Of a stretch of 64,000 nucleotides of DNA, positions 47,450 through 56,375 are shown piece by piece. The DNA lies in NCBI GenBank assembly GCA_021845985.1, contig JAJZES010000038.1, positions 1-64,000 of the forward strand, given 5' to 3'. Origin of the DNA: Pseudomonadota bacterium (GTDB lineage Bacteria; Pseudomonadota; Alphaproteobacteria; Acetobacterales; Acetobacteraceae). The position numbers were made by a program, and so were the translations under genes. The notes below the pieces were generated by a model. That model was not told the origin of the DNA and did no database searches. It was given only the letters and a program-made list of their open reading frames with translations. The first letter of the stretch is position 1, and each line of letters opens with the position of its first letter.

Positions 47450-48769
47450 ATGTCAGCCCTTGCCGTCATTCTCGCCGCCGGTCTCGGCACCCGCATGCGT
47501 TCGGCGCTGCCGAAGGCGCAGCATCCGATCGCCGGGCGGCCGATGCTGCGCCATCTCATCGACAGCGCCGCCGCCGTGTTCGACCGCATCGTCGTCGTCA
47601 TCGGCCCCGACATGCCGCGCCTCGCCGAGATCGCCGCACCGAACCCGGTGGTGGTGCAGGCCGAGCGCCGCGGCACCGCGCATGCGGCGCTGCAGGCGAT
47701 CGGGCATTTCGGCGCGGACGAGGTGGCGGTGCTCTATGCCGACAACCCGCTGGTCATGCCCGACACGCTGCGCCGGCTGCTGGCGCGGCGGCAGGCCGGC
47801 GATGTGGCGCTGGCGCTGCTGGCGATGCGGCCGCCCGAGCCCGGCCATTACGGCCGCGTCATCGCCCACGGCGGCATGGTCGAGCGCATCGTCGAATGGG
47901 CCGACGCCGATGCCGCCGAGCGCGCCGAGACGTTGTGCAACGCCGGTGTGCTGTGCGCCGCCGGGCCGCGCATGGCCGGATGGTTGGGCGCCGTCGGCTG
48001 CGACAATGCGCGCGGTGAATATTACCTGACCGACGTGGTCGCGCTGGCGCGTGCCGAGGGCGCCAGCGTCGCCGCCGTCGAGGCGCCCTACAGCGAACTG
48101 CGCGGCATCAACGCGCGCGCCGAGCTGGCCGAGGCGGAGGCGGTGGTGCAGACCCGGCTGCGCGCCGCGGCGATGGCCGGGGGGGCGACGCTGATCGCGC
48201 CCGACACGGTTTTTTTCTCCGTCGATACACGCCTGGCGCCCGATGTGACGGTGCATCCGCATGTCGTCTTCGGCCCCGGCGTGACGGTGGCGGAGCGGGC
48301 GGAAATCCTCTCGTTCAGCCATCTGACGCAGTGCCGCGTCGGCGCCGATGCCATCGTCGGCCCGTTCGCCCGGCTGCGGCCCGGCGCCGAGGTCGGGGCG
48401 CGGGCGCATGTGGGCAATTTCGTCGAGCTGAAAAACACCGTGCTGGGCGACGGCGCCAAGGCCAATCATCTGAGCTATCTCGGCGATGCCGAGATCGGCG
48501 CCGGCAGCAATGTCGGCGCCGGCACCATCACCTGCAACTATGACGGCTTCAACAAGCACCGCACGCGCATCGGCGCCGGCGCCTTCATCGGCTCGGACAC
48601 GGTGTTGGTGGCGCCACTGACGATCGGCGACGGCGCGTTCATCGCCGCCGGCAGCGTCATCACCGAGGATGTCGCTGACGATGCGATGGCCTTCGGCCGG
48701 GCGCGGCAGACCGCGCGGCCGGGCGCCGGCGCGGCGTTTCGCGCGGCTCGCAAAAAGGACAAAGGCTGA
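47450..48769 (+). CDS. glmU: Bifunctional GlcNAc-1-phosphate uridyltransferase / glucosamine-1-phosphate acetyltransferase
   Basis: Makes UDP-GlcNAc for peptidoglycan and LPS. The 439-aa protein has an N-terminal pyrophosphorylase domain (VILAAGLGTRMRSALPKAQH, the Mg-binding Asp in VLYADNPLVM, GRVI and NAGVLC) and a C-terminal left-handed beta-helix acetyltransferase with repeated hexapeptides (FGPGVTV, GAGSNVGAGTITCNYDG, KNTVLGDGAKANHLSYLGD). The NYDG and NHLSYLGD words carry acetyl-CoA and GlcN-1-P contacts. Its stop overlaps glmS (TGATG), so the whole UDP-GlcNAc branch from fructose 6-phosphate, apart from glmM, is coupled. Confidence 0.97.
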   Translation: MSALAVILAAGLGTRMRSALPKAQHPIAGRPMLRHLIDSAAAVFDRIVVVIGPDMPRLAEIAAPNPVVVQAERRGTAHAALQAIGHFGADEVAVLYADNPLVMPDTLRRLLARRQAGDVALALLAMRPPEPGHYGRVIAHGGMVERIVEWADADAAERAETLCNAGVLCAAGPRMAGWLGAVGCDNARGEYYLTDVVALARAEGASVAAVEAPYSELRGINARAELAEAEAVVQTRLRAAAMAGGATLIAPDTVFFSVDTRLAPDVTVHPHVVFGPGVTVAERAEILSFSHLTQCRVGADAIVGPFARLRPGAEVGARAHVGNFVELKNTVLGDGAKANHLSYLGDAEIGAGSNVGAGTITCNYDGFNKHRTRIGAGAFIGSDTVLVAPLTIGDGAFIAAGSVITEDVADDAMAFGRARQTARPGAGAAFRAARKKDKG

Positions 48770-50592
48770 TGTGCGGGATCGTTGGCGTGGTCGGCACCGG
48801 CGCCGCGGCGCCGGTGCTGCTGGAGGCGCTGCGGCGGCTCGAATATCGCGGCTATGACAGTGCCGGCGTGGCGACGGTGGTGGCCGGCGGCATCGACCGG
48901 CGCCGCGCCTCGGGCAAGCTGGTCAACCTCGCCGCGGTGCTTGCCGTGGCGCCGGTCGAGGGCAGCACTGGCATCGGCCACACCCGCTGGGCGACGCATG
49001 GCGCGCCGACCGAGACCAACGCGCATCCGCACGCCACCGCCCGCGTCGCCGTGGTGCATAACGGCATCATCGAGAACCATGCAGAACTGCGCGCCGAACT
49101 GGAAGCCGCCGGGCAGGTGTTCGTCACCGAGACGGATACCGAAACCGTCGTGCAACTGCTCGACTCGCTGCTGGCCGCCGGCATGTCGCCGGAGCAGGCG
49201 GCGCGCGCCGCGCTGCCGCGGCTGCACGGGGCCTATGCACTGGCGATGGTGTTTGCCGGCCATCCCGGACTGATGATCGGCGCCCGGCATGGCGCGCCGC
49301 TCGCCATCGGCTATGGCGAGGACGAGATGTATGTCGGCTCCGACGCGCTGGCGCTGGCGCCGCTGACCAGCCGCATCGCCTATCTCGACGATGGCGACTG
49401 GGCCGTGGTGACGCGCGACGGGGTGCGCATGTTCGCCGCCGACGGCTCGGCGGTGGCGCGTCCGGTGCGCCGCACGGCGCTGACCGGCGCCGCCGTGGGC
49501 AAGGGCAATTTCCGCCACTTCATGGAAAAGGAGCTGCACGAGCACCCGGCGGTGCTCGGCGACACGCTGCGCCGGATGGTCAATCCCGGCACCCGCGCGG
49601 TGGTGCTGCCCGAGCTGCCGTTCGACCTCGCGGCGGTGCGGCGGATCACCATCAGCGCCTGCGGCTCGGCGTTCTATGCCGGGCTGGTCGGGCGCTGGTG
49701 GCTGGAGACGCTGGCGCGCATCCCGACCGACGCCGATGTGGCGAGCGAACTGCGCTACCGCGCGCCGCCGGTCGAGCCGGGCGGGCTCGGCCTGCTGGTC
49801 AGCCAGTCGGGCGAGACCGCCGACACGCTGGCGGCGGCGCGCTATCTGCGCAGTCAGGGCATGCCGGTGCTGTCGGTGCTGAACGCGCCGGAGAGCAGCA
49901 TGGCGCGCGACAGCGACGCGGTGCTGGACACGGTGGCCGGCCCGGAAATCGGCGTCGCCAGTACCAAGGCATTCACCGCGCAACTGGCGGTGCTGGCCTG
50001 TTTCGCGCTGGCCGCCGGGCGGGCGCGCGGCACTATCTCGGTGGCGCAGGAAGCGGCGATGACAGCGGCGTTGCTGGAAGTGCCGGGGCGGGCGGCCGAA
50101 GTGCTGGAGCATGACGGCCACATCCAGCGTCTCGCCGTGCGCATCGCCGAGGCGCGCGACGTGCTCTATCTCGGCCGCGGCGCATGTTTCCCGATCGCCC
50201 TGGAGGGCGCGCTGAAATTGAAGGAGATCAGCTATATCCACGCCGAAGGCTATGCGGCGGGCGAGATGAAGCATGGGCCGATCGCGCTGATCGACCCGCG
50301 CGTGCCGGTGATCGCCATTGCCCCCTCCGGGCCGCTGTTCGACAAGACCGCGTCCAATCTGCAGGAGGCGGCGGCGCGCGGCGGCCAGTTGATCGTGTTC
50401 AGTGATGCCGCGGGGGCGGCGAAGCTGCGCGGCATCGCCGCCGAGACGGTGGTGCTGCCGACCGTCGATCCGTTCGTGGCGCCGATCCTGCACGCCATTC
50501 CGGTGCAGTTGCTGGCCTATCACGTCGCGGTGCTGAAAGGGACCGACGTGGACCAACCGCGCAATCTGGCCAAGTCGGTGACGGTGGAGTGA
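48769..50592 (+). CDS. glmS: Glutamine-fructose-6-phosphate aminotransferase (isomerizing)
   Basis: Forms glucosamine 6-phosphate from fructose 6-phosphate and glutamine. The 607-aa protein starts MCGIVGVVG, exposing the catalytic Cys2 after Met removal, then YRGYDSAG, GHTRWATHGAPTETNAHPH and HNGIIENH of the class II amidotransferase domain. Two SIS domains follow (ISACGSAFYAG, LVSQSGETADTLAA, STKAFTAQL, YLGRGACFPIALEGALKLKEISYIHAEGY), ending DQPRNLAKSVTVE. No gene or glmS-type ribozyme is visible upstream because glmU abuts it. Feeds cell-wall amino sugar synthesis. Confidence 0.98.
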   Translation: MCGIVGVVGTGAAAPVLLEALRRLEYRGYDSAGVATVVAGGIDRRRASGKLVNLAAVLAVAPVEGSTGIGHTRWATHGAPTETNAHPHATARVAVVHNGIIENHAELRAELEAAGQVFVTETDTETVVQLLDSLLAAGMSPEQAARAALPRLHGAYALAMVFAGHPGLMIGARHGAPLAIGYGEDEMYVGSDALALAPLTSRIAYLDDGDWAVVTRDGVRMFAADGSAVARPVRRTALTGAAVGKGNFRHFMEKELHEHPAVLGDTLRRMVNPGTRAVVLPELPFDLAAVRRITISACGSAFYAGLVGRWWLETLARIPTDADVASELRYRAPPVEPGGLGLLVSQSGETADTLAAARYLRSQGMPVLSVLNAPESSMARDSDAVLDTVAGPEIGVASTKAFTAQLAVLACFALAAGRARGTISVAQEAAMTAALLEVPGRAAEVLEHDGHIQRLAVRIAEARDVLYLGRGACFPIALEGALKLKEISYIHAEGYAAGEMKHGPIALIDPRVPVIAIAPSGPLFDKTASNLQEAAARGGQLIVFSDAAGAAKLRGIAAETVVLPTVDPFVAPILHAIPVQLLAYHVAVLKGTDVDQPRNLAKSVTVE

Positions 50593-50633
50593 GGCCCGCC
50601 TGCCGGCCGCAGCCATCCTGCACCGCGCCACCA

Positions 50634-50756
50634 GTGGCGCCGCGGTTGCGCTTTATCGCCAGGCCCGCAGCGATCGAGATCGCCAACCCTGTCGCATTCG
50701 CCTGCGCCGACCATCTGGAGATCAAAGACATGGCGCTCTGCGGGATCGGCACCTGA
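50634..50756 (+). other. 40-codon ORF between glmS and gor, doubtful
   Basis: GTG 50634 to TGA 50756 encodes VAPRLRFIARPAAIEIANPV and then AFACADHLEIKDMALCGIGT. It has fairly protein-like composition and ends 1 bp before the gor start. It is not in the ORF track because of its size. No family recognised; it could be a gene remnant or chance. Confidence 0.15.
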
Positions 50757-50757
50757 C

Positions 50758-52122
50758 ATGACCTTTGATTTCGATCTGTTCGTCATCGGCGGCGGCAGCG
50801 GCGGGGTGCGCTGTGCGCGCATCGCCGCCGGCCACGGCGCGCGCGTCGGCATCGCCGAGGAACGCCTCTGGGGCGGCACCTGCGTCAATGTCGGCTGCGT
50901 GCCGAAGAAGCTGATGGTGATGGCCGCGGAATACGGCGCGGCGACGGCGGATGCGGCCGGTTTCGGCTGGACCATCGCCGCCGGCACGCATGACTGGGCG
51001 AGGCTGATCGCCAACAAGAACGCCGAGATCGCCCGGCTCAACGGCATCTACCGCCGGATGCTCGACGGTGCCGGCGCCCAGGTGTTCGAGGCGCGGGCAC
51101 AGTTCATCGACGCGCATACGCTCGATGTCGGCGGCCGGCGCGTCACCGCTGAGCGCATCGTCATCGCCACCGGCGGCCGGCCGCGCCCGCCCGAGTTTCC
51201 CGGCGGCGAACACTGCATCGTCTCCGACGACGCGTTCTTTCTCCCCGACCGGCCGCAGCGCGTGGTGATCTTCGGCGGCGGCTATATCGGCGTCGAGTTC
51301 GCCGGCATTTTCGCCGGCCTCGGCAGCAGCGTCGATCTGGTGCTGCGCCAGCCGATGCCACTGCGCGGCTTCGACGACGATCTGCGCGCGGCGCTGGCCG
51401 AGACGCTGACCGCGCAGGGCATCCGCCTGCATCCCGGCAACGCCATCAGCGGCGTCAGCGCGGACGGCGCCGACAAGCGGGTGACGCTCAGCGACGGTAC
51501 CGTGCTTGTCGCCGATCTGGTGTTCGTCGCCATCGGCCGTTCGCCCAACACCGCGTCGCTGGCGCTGGAGCGTGCCGGCGTCGCCGTGGACGGTTTTGGC
51601 GCCATTCCCGTCGATACCGAGTATCGCAGTTCGGCGGCGCATATCTATGCGATCGGCGATGTCACCGACCGGCTGAACCTGACGCCGGTGGCGACGGCGG
51701 AGGGGCATGGGCTGGCCGATGCGCTGTTCGGCCGCGGCCCGCGGCGCTGGGCGTTCGACCGCGTGGCGACGGCGGTGTTTTCCAGCCCGCCGCTGGCGAC
51801 CGTCGGCCTGACGGAGGCCGCGGCGGCGGCGCGCCGCCCCGCCGACATCTACCTGACCCGCTTTACCCCGATGCGCCATGTGCTGAGCGGGCGCAAGCGG
51901 CCGACGCTGATGAAACTGGTGGTCGATCAGCAGTCGCAGGTGGTGCTGGGCGCGCATATGCTGGGCGAGGATGCACCGGAGATCATCCAGGGCCTGTCCA
52001 TCGCCATCAACTGCGGCGCCACCAAGGCCGATTTCGACCGCACCGTCGGCATCCACCCGACCGCGGCGGAGGAGTTCGTGACGCTGCGCACCCGCACCCG
52101 CGTCGCCGAGCCACCGGCCTGA
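50758..52122 (+). CDS. gor: Glutathione-disulfide reductase
   Basis: FAD flavoprotein that reduces oxidised glutathione with NADPH. The 454-aa protein has the FAD motif FVIGGGSGGVRCARIAA, redox Cys pair CVNVGC (42/47), a NADPH fold GGGYIGVEFAGIF followed by an Arg in VLRQPMPLRGFD that suits NADPH, IYAIGDVTD for the second FAD contact, the glutathione-type RKRPTLMKLVVD and the C-terminal active-site HPTAAEEF. The lack of the Lys of mercuric reductase and the Arg-rich linker favour Gor over other relatives. Confidence 0.94.
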   Translation: MTFDFDLFVIGGGSGGVRCARIAAGHGARVGIAEERLWGGTCVNVGCVPKKLMVMAAEYGAATADAAGFGWTIAAGTHDWARLIANKNAEIARLNGIYRRMLDGAGAQVFEARAQFIDAHTLDVGGRRVTAERIVIATGGRPRPPEFPGGEHCIVSDDAFFLPDRPQRVVIFGGGYIGVEFAGIFAGLGSSVDLVLRQPMPLRGFDDDLRAALAETLTAQGIRLHPGNAISGVSADGADKRVTLSDGTVLVADLVFVAIGRSPNTASLALERAGVAVDGFGAIPVDTEYRSSAAHIYAIGDVTDRLNLTPVATAEGHGLADALFGRGPRRWAFDRVATAVFSSPPLATVGLTEAAAAARRPADIYLTRFTPMRHVLSGRKRPTLMKLVVDQQSQVVLGAHMLGEDAPEIIQGLSIAINCGATKADFDRTVGIHPTAAEEFVTLRTRTRVAEPPA

Positions 52123-52242
52123 TTGGCGCGGCTGCGTGGGCCACCGGCGCTGACGCGTGGGGTGCCATCAGACCACTGGCACGACGCCCGGCCGCCCGGC
52201 GCGACCCGGCTGCGGCTGCCGCCAGCCTGCAACGATCGCGGG

Positions 52243-52935
52243 CTACGCCTTGCGCAGCACCGCCAGCGACTGCCACAGCGCCGGCGCCTCCGGCCAGGGC
52301 GCGGCGGCGCCGTCGATGAACGCCTCGCGCACATAGCCGAGCTTGTCGCACCACAGGTCGATCACCGGCCGTTCGATGAACTGATTGAGGTGCGGCACCG
52401 TGTCGCTGCGCTGCGCCTCGACGGTGTTGTCGAAGACGAGCCAGTGCTCCGGGTCGGCGAACTCCAGGAAGGAAAACACCACCCGCCCGCCCGGCCGCAG
52501 CACTCGGCGCATGTCCTCCAGATAGAGATAGGTCTCGATGTGCAGCAGATGCGTGAACACGCTGAACGCGCACACCATGTCGGCGGAGGCGTCGGGCGCC
52601 GGCACATGCAGCGTGCGGTTGAGCACGAAGCGGTAATGCGGCGGCGACCTGCTGGCGGCGTAGTCGAGCAGCGCCTGCACGATGTCGATGCCGAGATAGT
52701 CGAGGCGCATGACGCGGCCGAGCGCCGCCGCCAGCCGGCCGCTGCCGCAGCCGAGATCGACCAGCGACATGCCGTCGGCCAGCCCGCAATGGCGCAGCAC
52801 CGCGGTCTGGATGCGGCCGAACTTCTCGTAGTCGCCGCCGACGGCGCGCGCCATCGCCTCGTCCAGCGGATAGAGCGCCAGCAGCTCGGCGACCAGTTTC
52901 TCGTAATCCTCGACGAAGTGAAACCGCGCCATCAT
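52243..52935 (-). CDS. Class I SAM-dependent methyltransferase
   Basis: A 230-aa methyltransferase with motif I LVDLGCGSGRLAAALG, acidic LDYLGIDIVQALLDYA, motif IV ADMVCAFSVFTHLLH and post-motif MRRVLRPGGRVVFSFLEF. Last gene of the leftward glycan operon; ATG 52935 overlaps the stop of the 1147-aa gene (ATGA; the second ATG at 52932 is also possible) and GGAGG precedes both. It probably methylates a sugar of the glycan assembled by its neighbours, perhaps as a capping step; that is inference. Confidence 0.87.
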   Translation of the reverse strand: MMARFHFVEDYEKLVAELLALYPLDEAMARAVGGDYEKFGRIQTAVLRHCGLADGMSLVDLGCGSGRLAAALGRVMRLDYLGIDIVQALLDYAASRSPPHYRFVLNRTLHVPAPDASADMVCAFSVFTHLLHIETYLYLEDMRRVLRPGGRVVFSFLEFADPEHWLVFDNTVEAQRSDTVPHLNQFIERPVIDLWCDKLGYVREAFIDGAAAPWPEAPALWQSLAVLRKA

Positions 52936-55900
52936 CCTGCCTCCGTCACCCGCGGCGGCGTGCGCGCCTCGACCAGCGACAGCCACGGATGGCGCTGCTT
53001 CATGTCGGCGAGCACCGTCGGCTTGTTGCTCTTGTGCTCGGTGACGGAGAGCAGCATCGAGTCGCTGTGGACCCGGTATTCGGCCAGCGGCGCGCCCGGC
53101 ATCTGCCGCCCCGACAGCCCGCGTTCGGCAATGCGGCACCAGAAATCGTAATCCTCCCAGCCGAGCCGCGTGTCGCTGTAGCCGCCGACCGCCGCCCAGG
53201 CGGCAACCGACACCAGCGTCATCGCATGCACGTAGGGCACGCCGACCAGCCGCGCCGGCACATAGGGCAGGCCGCCGACCAGGCCGCTGGCTTCGCCGGT
53301 CTCGCGGATGATCGGATAGACGAAGGCGGCGCCGGAGGCTTTGGCCTCCGCCAGCAGACTCGAACAACACTCGGCGAGCAGCCGGTCGTCGGCGTCGAGC
53401 GGCAGGACGTAGGGCGTTTCGGCGGCGCCGAAGGCGGCGTTGCGCGTCGCCCCCAGTCCGGCATTGGCGACGTTGCGCAGCAGCACGACGCGGTTGAACC
53501 GCGCCGCATGGCCACGCAGCCACGCCTCGGCGATCGCCGCCGAGTCGTCGGTCGAGGCATCATCGACGACGATCAGATCGAGCGGCGTCAGCGTCTGCGC
53601 CGCCACCGAGTCGAGCGCCGTCGTGACGTACCGGGCATAGTTATAGAGCGGCACGATCACCGTCACCTCGGCGCTGCCGCCGGCATCGGCGGCGAACCGC
53701 GTCGTATGCTCGGGCAGCGCCGGCGGCGGCGGCGGTTGCAGGGAAAGCTGCACGTCGAGGGCGAAGGCGCGCGCCCCAGCCGGGCCGCCGAGCACCTGAT
53801 CGAGCAGCGAGGCCGCCATCTCGCGCCGCCGCTCCGGCCCGAAGCGCCACAGCACATCGAGATATGCCGCCCGGCCGATCCGCCGGCGCAGCGCCGCATC
53901 GTCGAGCAGCGCCGCCAGCGCGTCGTGCCACGCATCCTCGCTGCCGGCCAGACAGCCGGTGCGGCCATCGGCGATGGCGCGGCGAAACGGACCGGTGGGG
54001 GAGGCGACGGTCGGGCAATCGACCAGCGCCGCCTCAAAATATTTCAGCTCGCTCTTGGCCTCGCAGAACGGGTTGCCAACCTCCAGCGGCGCAAGGTTCA
54101 CGTCGAACCGCGCCATTTCCTCGGGCAGGCGCGCATGCGGCACGGTCTGCCGCCACTCGATCTGCCCGCCGAGATCGGCCAGCGCCGGGTATTCGGCCGG
54201 ATCGAGCACCGGCAGCCCGTCGAGATGGCTCCTGAACAGCACCAGCCGGCAATCCGGCCGGGCGCGCAGCACACGCGCGACGGCGCCGGCGATCAGGGCG
54301 AAATCGCGCTGATGGGTGCGCGTGCCGCCGGCATAGCCGAGCCGGCGCAGCCCGTCCGGCTGCCAGGCGCGGCGGGCGCGGCGGGAGTTCTGCCGCGTCG
54401 CCTCGTCAAAGCCGTTGGGGATCACCAGCACCGGCTGGCCGTGTCGGCGCATGTGCCAGGCGAGTTCGTCGGTGGTGGCGGTGCAGAAATCCGCCGCCGT
54501 CATGGCGTCGCGGACGCGCGTGTAATGGCCGCGCGCGTCGTCGGTCGAGATGCCCTCGGTGCGCAGCGCGTCGAGCAGCGCCGGGTGGGCGAGGTCGGGT
54601 TCGACCATCAGATCGTCGAGATCATAGACAATGGCGCCGCCGCCCTGGCGTGACGCCGCCATCGCCGCGTGCAGCGCATCGCCGAGCGGCACCCGCCAGA
54701 CGAACAGGATGTCGGCGCCGACGATCTCGTCGCGCCGTGCGCCGATCTCGGCGACCCGCAGCCAGGAGGTGACGGCCCCCGCCGCCTCGGCGGCGCGGGC
54801 CAGCCGCTGCACGCGATAGACATGGCCGGGGGTGTCCGGCTCGCCGGAGAGGAAGACGATGCGGCGTGCCGCCTCAGACGCCCCGGCGGCGGCCGGCGTC
54901 GCGGCGTCGGGCAGCTCGTGGCAGACCCGCCCCTCCGCCGCGCCGGTGGTCAGATAGTGCAGCAGCGGGTCGATGCCGGCGGCGGCGATGTCGGGGTAGT
55001 CGGCGAGGTAGCGCGCCGGATCAAACCGCGGGCCGGGCGGCCGCCGCTCGGGGCCGCCGTGGCGCAGGTAATGCAGCGCCGGATCCATGCCGGAGGCGGC
55101 GACATCGGCGAAGCGCGCGGTGTACCAGCCGGCATCGAACAGGTCGGAGGCGGCCAGCAGCTGCAGATGGCGCAGCGTCTCGGCGCGACGGCGCAACTGC
55201 CGGCGCAGCCGCAGCGTCACCGTCCAGGCGGCCAGCCGCAGCGCCGCCCGCGCCCGCCGGCGCAGCCCGACCGGCACCGCGCGCTCAAACCGCCGCAGCG
55301 GCGCCGCCGCCTGCCAGACCAGCGAGTCGGCAAGCTGCGCCCGCTCGGCGGTGAGATGTGCAAGCCGCGCCGCCGCCTGATCGCGCGCGCTGCGGGACGC
55401 GGCAAGATCGCGCCGCAACTGTGCCGCCTCGCGCATCGCCGCGCGGCCGGCGAGCACCTCGCGTTGCAACGGGCGCAGCCGCTCCAGCGCCTCATAGGCG
55501 TCCGCCGCCGCCGCCCGTGCCTCGCCGGCGCGCGCGGCGGCGCGGGCGCGCAGCTTGCTTTCCGCCGCCAGCGCCGCCACCGCCGCATCACGCGCCGCGC
55601 CGATCGCCGCCATGTGCCCGGCCCGCCGTGCCTCGCCCTGTTCCAGCCGCCAGCGTTCGCCGATCAGGCTGAAGCGGTCGCGCAGCGTGGCGATTCCGGC
55701 CGGGTCGCGCACGGCGCAGAGATCGGCGATCGGCGGCGGCACCTCGGCGCCGACCGCCAGCACGCCCAGGCCATGCCCGTGCAGAAACTCAAAGGCCGGG
55801 TAGCGCTGGCGCAGCTCGGCGAACAGCCGCCAGACGCCAAAGCCGCGTTCGCGCACATTGGTATCGTGGAACAGCACCACCGCGCGCGGCGACAGTTTCA

Positions 55901-56375
55901 CCAGCCAGGAGTCGAAATCGTGCCGCACCGCGTCGTAGCCGTGGCAGCCGTCGATGTGCAGCAGATCGACGCTGCCGTTGGCAATGTAGCCGCGCGCATC
56001 GTCGAAGGTGCAGCGCAGCAACTCGGAGAAGGCGCCGAAACGGCGGTCGTGGAACTGGCGCAGCGCGGCATAGACCTGCTCGCCGTAAAATCCGGCGTGC
56101 GCGTCGCCCTCCCAGGTATCAACGGCATAGCAGCGCGTGTCGAGGCCGCCGGCCAGCACCGCCTCGCAGAAGGCGGCGTAGGAGACGCCGTTATGCGTGC
56201 CCAGTTCGACCAGCAGGCGCGGGCGCAGCGCCGGCACGATCCACAGCGCGAACGGCACATGCTCGGTCCAGGCGCTTTCGACGCCGACCAGCGACGGACG
56301 GCGGAACAGCGGCGCCAGTTCCGGCGCCAGCAGCGGGGCGATGTGCGGCGCGGCAGTGCGGTCGGCGGCGTCCAT
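52932..56375 (-). CDS. Multidomain glycan enzyme: methyltransferase + GT4 + GT2
   Basis: A 1147-aa fusion. Residues about 1-230: a class I methyltransferase of the Methyltransf_24 kind (LLVELGTHNGVSYAAFCEAV, VDLLHIDGCHGYDAVRHDF). About 230-430: Ala/Arg/Glu-rich coiled coil. About 440-520: two copies of a DAGWYTARFADVAASGMDPALHYL-type repeat. About 540-850: GT-B glycosyltransferase (IVFLSGEPDTPGHVYRVQRL, VIPNGFDEATRQ, GYAGGTRTHQRDF, EVGNPFCEAKSELKYFEAAL). About 890-1147: GT2 (VTVIVPLYNYARYV, VVDDASTDDS, LPLDADDRLL, GWEDYDFW). ATG 56375 overlaps the previous stop (TGATG). It likely builds and modifies a long surface polysaccharide such as an O-antigen. Confidence 0.88.
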   Translation of the reverse strand: MDAADRTAAPHIAPLLAPELAPLFRRPSLVGVESAWTEHVPFALWIVPALRPRLLVELGTHNGVSYAAFCEAVLAGGLDTRCYAVDTWEGDAHAGFYGEQVYAALRQFHDRRFGAFSELLRCTFDDARGYIANGSVDLLHIDGCHGYDAVRHDFDSWLVKLSPRAVVLFHDTNVRERGFGVWRLFAELRQRYPAFEFLHGHGLGVLAVGAEVPPPIADLCAVRDPAGIATLRDRFSLIGERWRLEQGEARRAGHMAAIGAARDAAVAALAAESKLRARAAARAGEARAAAADAYEALERLRPLQREVLAGRAAMREAAQLRRDLAASRSARDQAAARLAHLTAERAQLADSLVWQAAAPLRRFERAVPVGLRRRARAALRLAAWTVTLRLRRQLRRRAETLRHLQLLAASDLFDAGWYTARFADVAASGMDPALHYLRHGGPERRPPGPRFDPARYLADYPDIAAAGIDPLLHYLTTGAAEGRVCHELPDAATPAAAGASEAARRIVFLSGEPDTPGHVYRVQRLARAAEAAGAVTSWLRVAEIGARRDEIVGADILFVWRVPLGDALHAAMAASRQGGGAIVYDLDDLMVEPDLAHPALLDALRTEGISTDDARGHYTRVRDAMTAADFCTATTDELAWHMRRHGQPVLVIPNGFDEATRQNSRRARRAWQPDGLRRLGYAGGTRTHQRDFALIAGAVARVLRARPDCRLVLFRSHLDGLPVLDPAEYPALADLGGQIEWRQTVPHARLPEEMARFDVNLAPLEVGNPFCEAKSELKYFEAALVDCPTVASPTGPFRRAIADGRTGCLAGSEDAWHDALAALLDDAALRRRIGRAAYLDVLWRFGPERRREMAASLLDQVLGGPAGARAFALDVQLSLQPPPPPALPEHTTRFAADAGGSAEVTVIVPLYNYARYVTTALDSVAAQTLTPLDLIVVDDASTDDSAAIAEAWLRGHAARFNRVVLLRNVANAGLGATRNAAFGAAETPYVLPLDADDRLLAECCSSLLAEAKASGAAFVYPIIRETGEASGLVGGLPYVPARLVGVPYVHAMTLVSVAAWAAVGGYSDTRLGWEDYDFWCRIAERGLSGRQMPGAPLAEYRVHSDSMLLSVTEHKSNKPTVLADMKQRHPWLSLVEARTPPRVTEAG

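Noticed and set aside
50593-50757. Possible small RNA or gene between glmS and gor
   Set aside because: No promoter, terminator or conserved structure seen; the 40-codon ORF is kept only as a doubtful entry.
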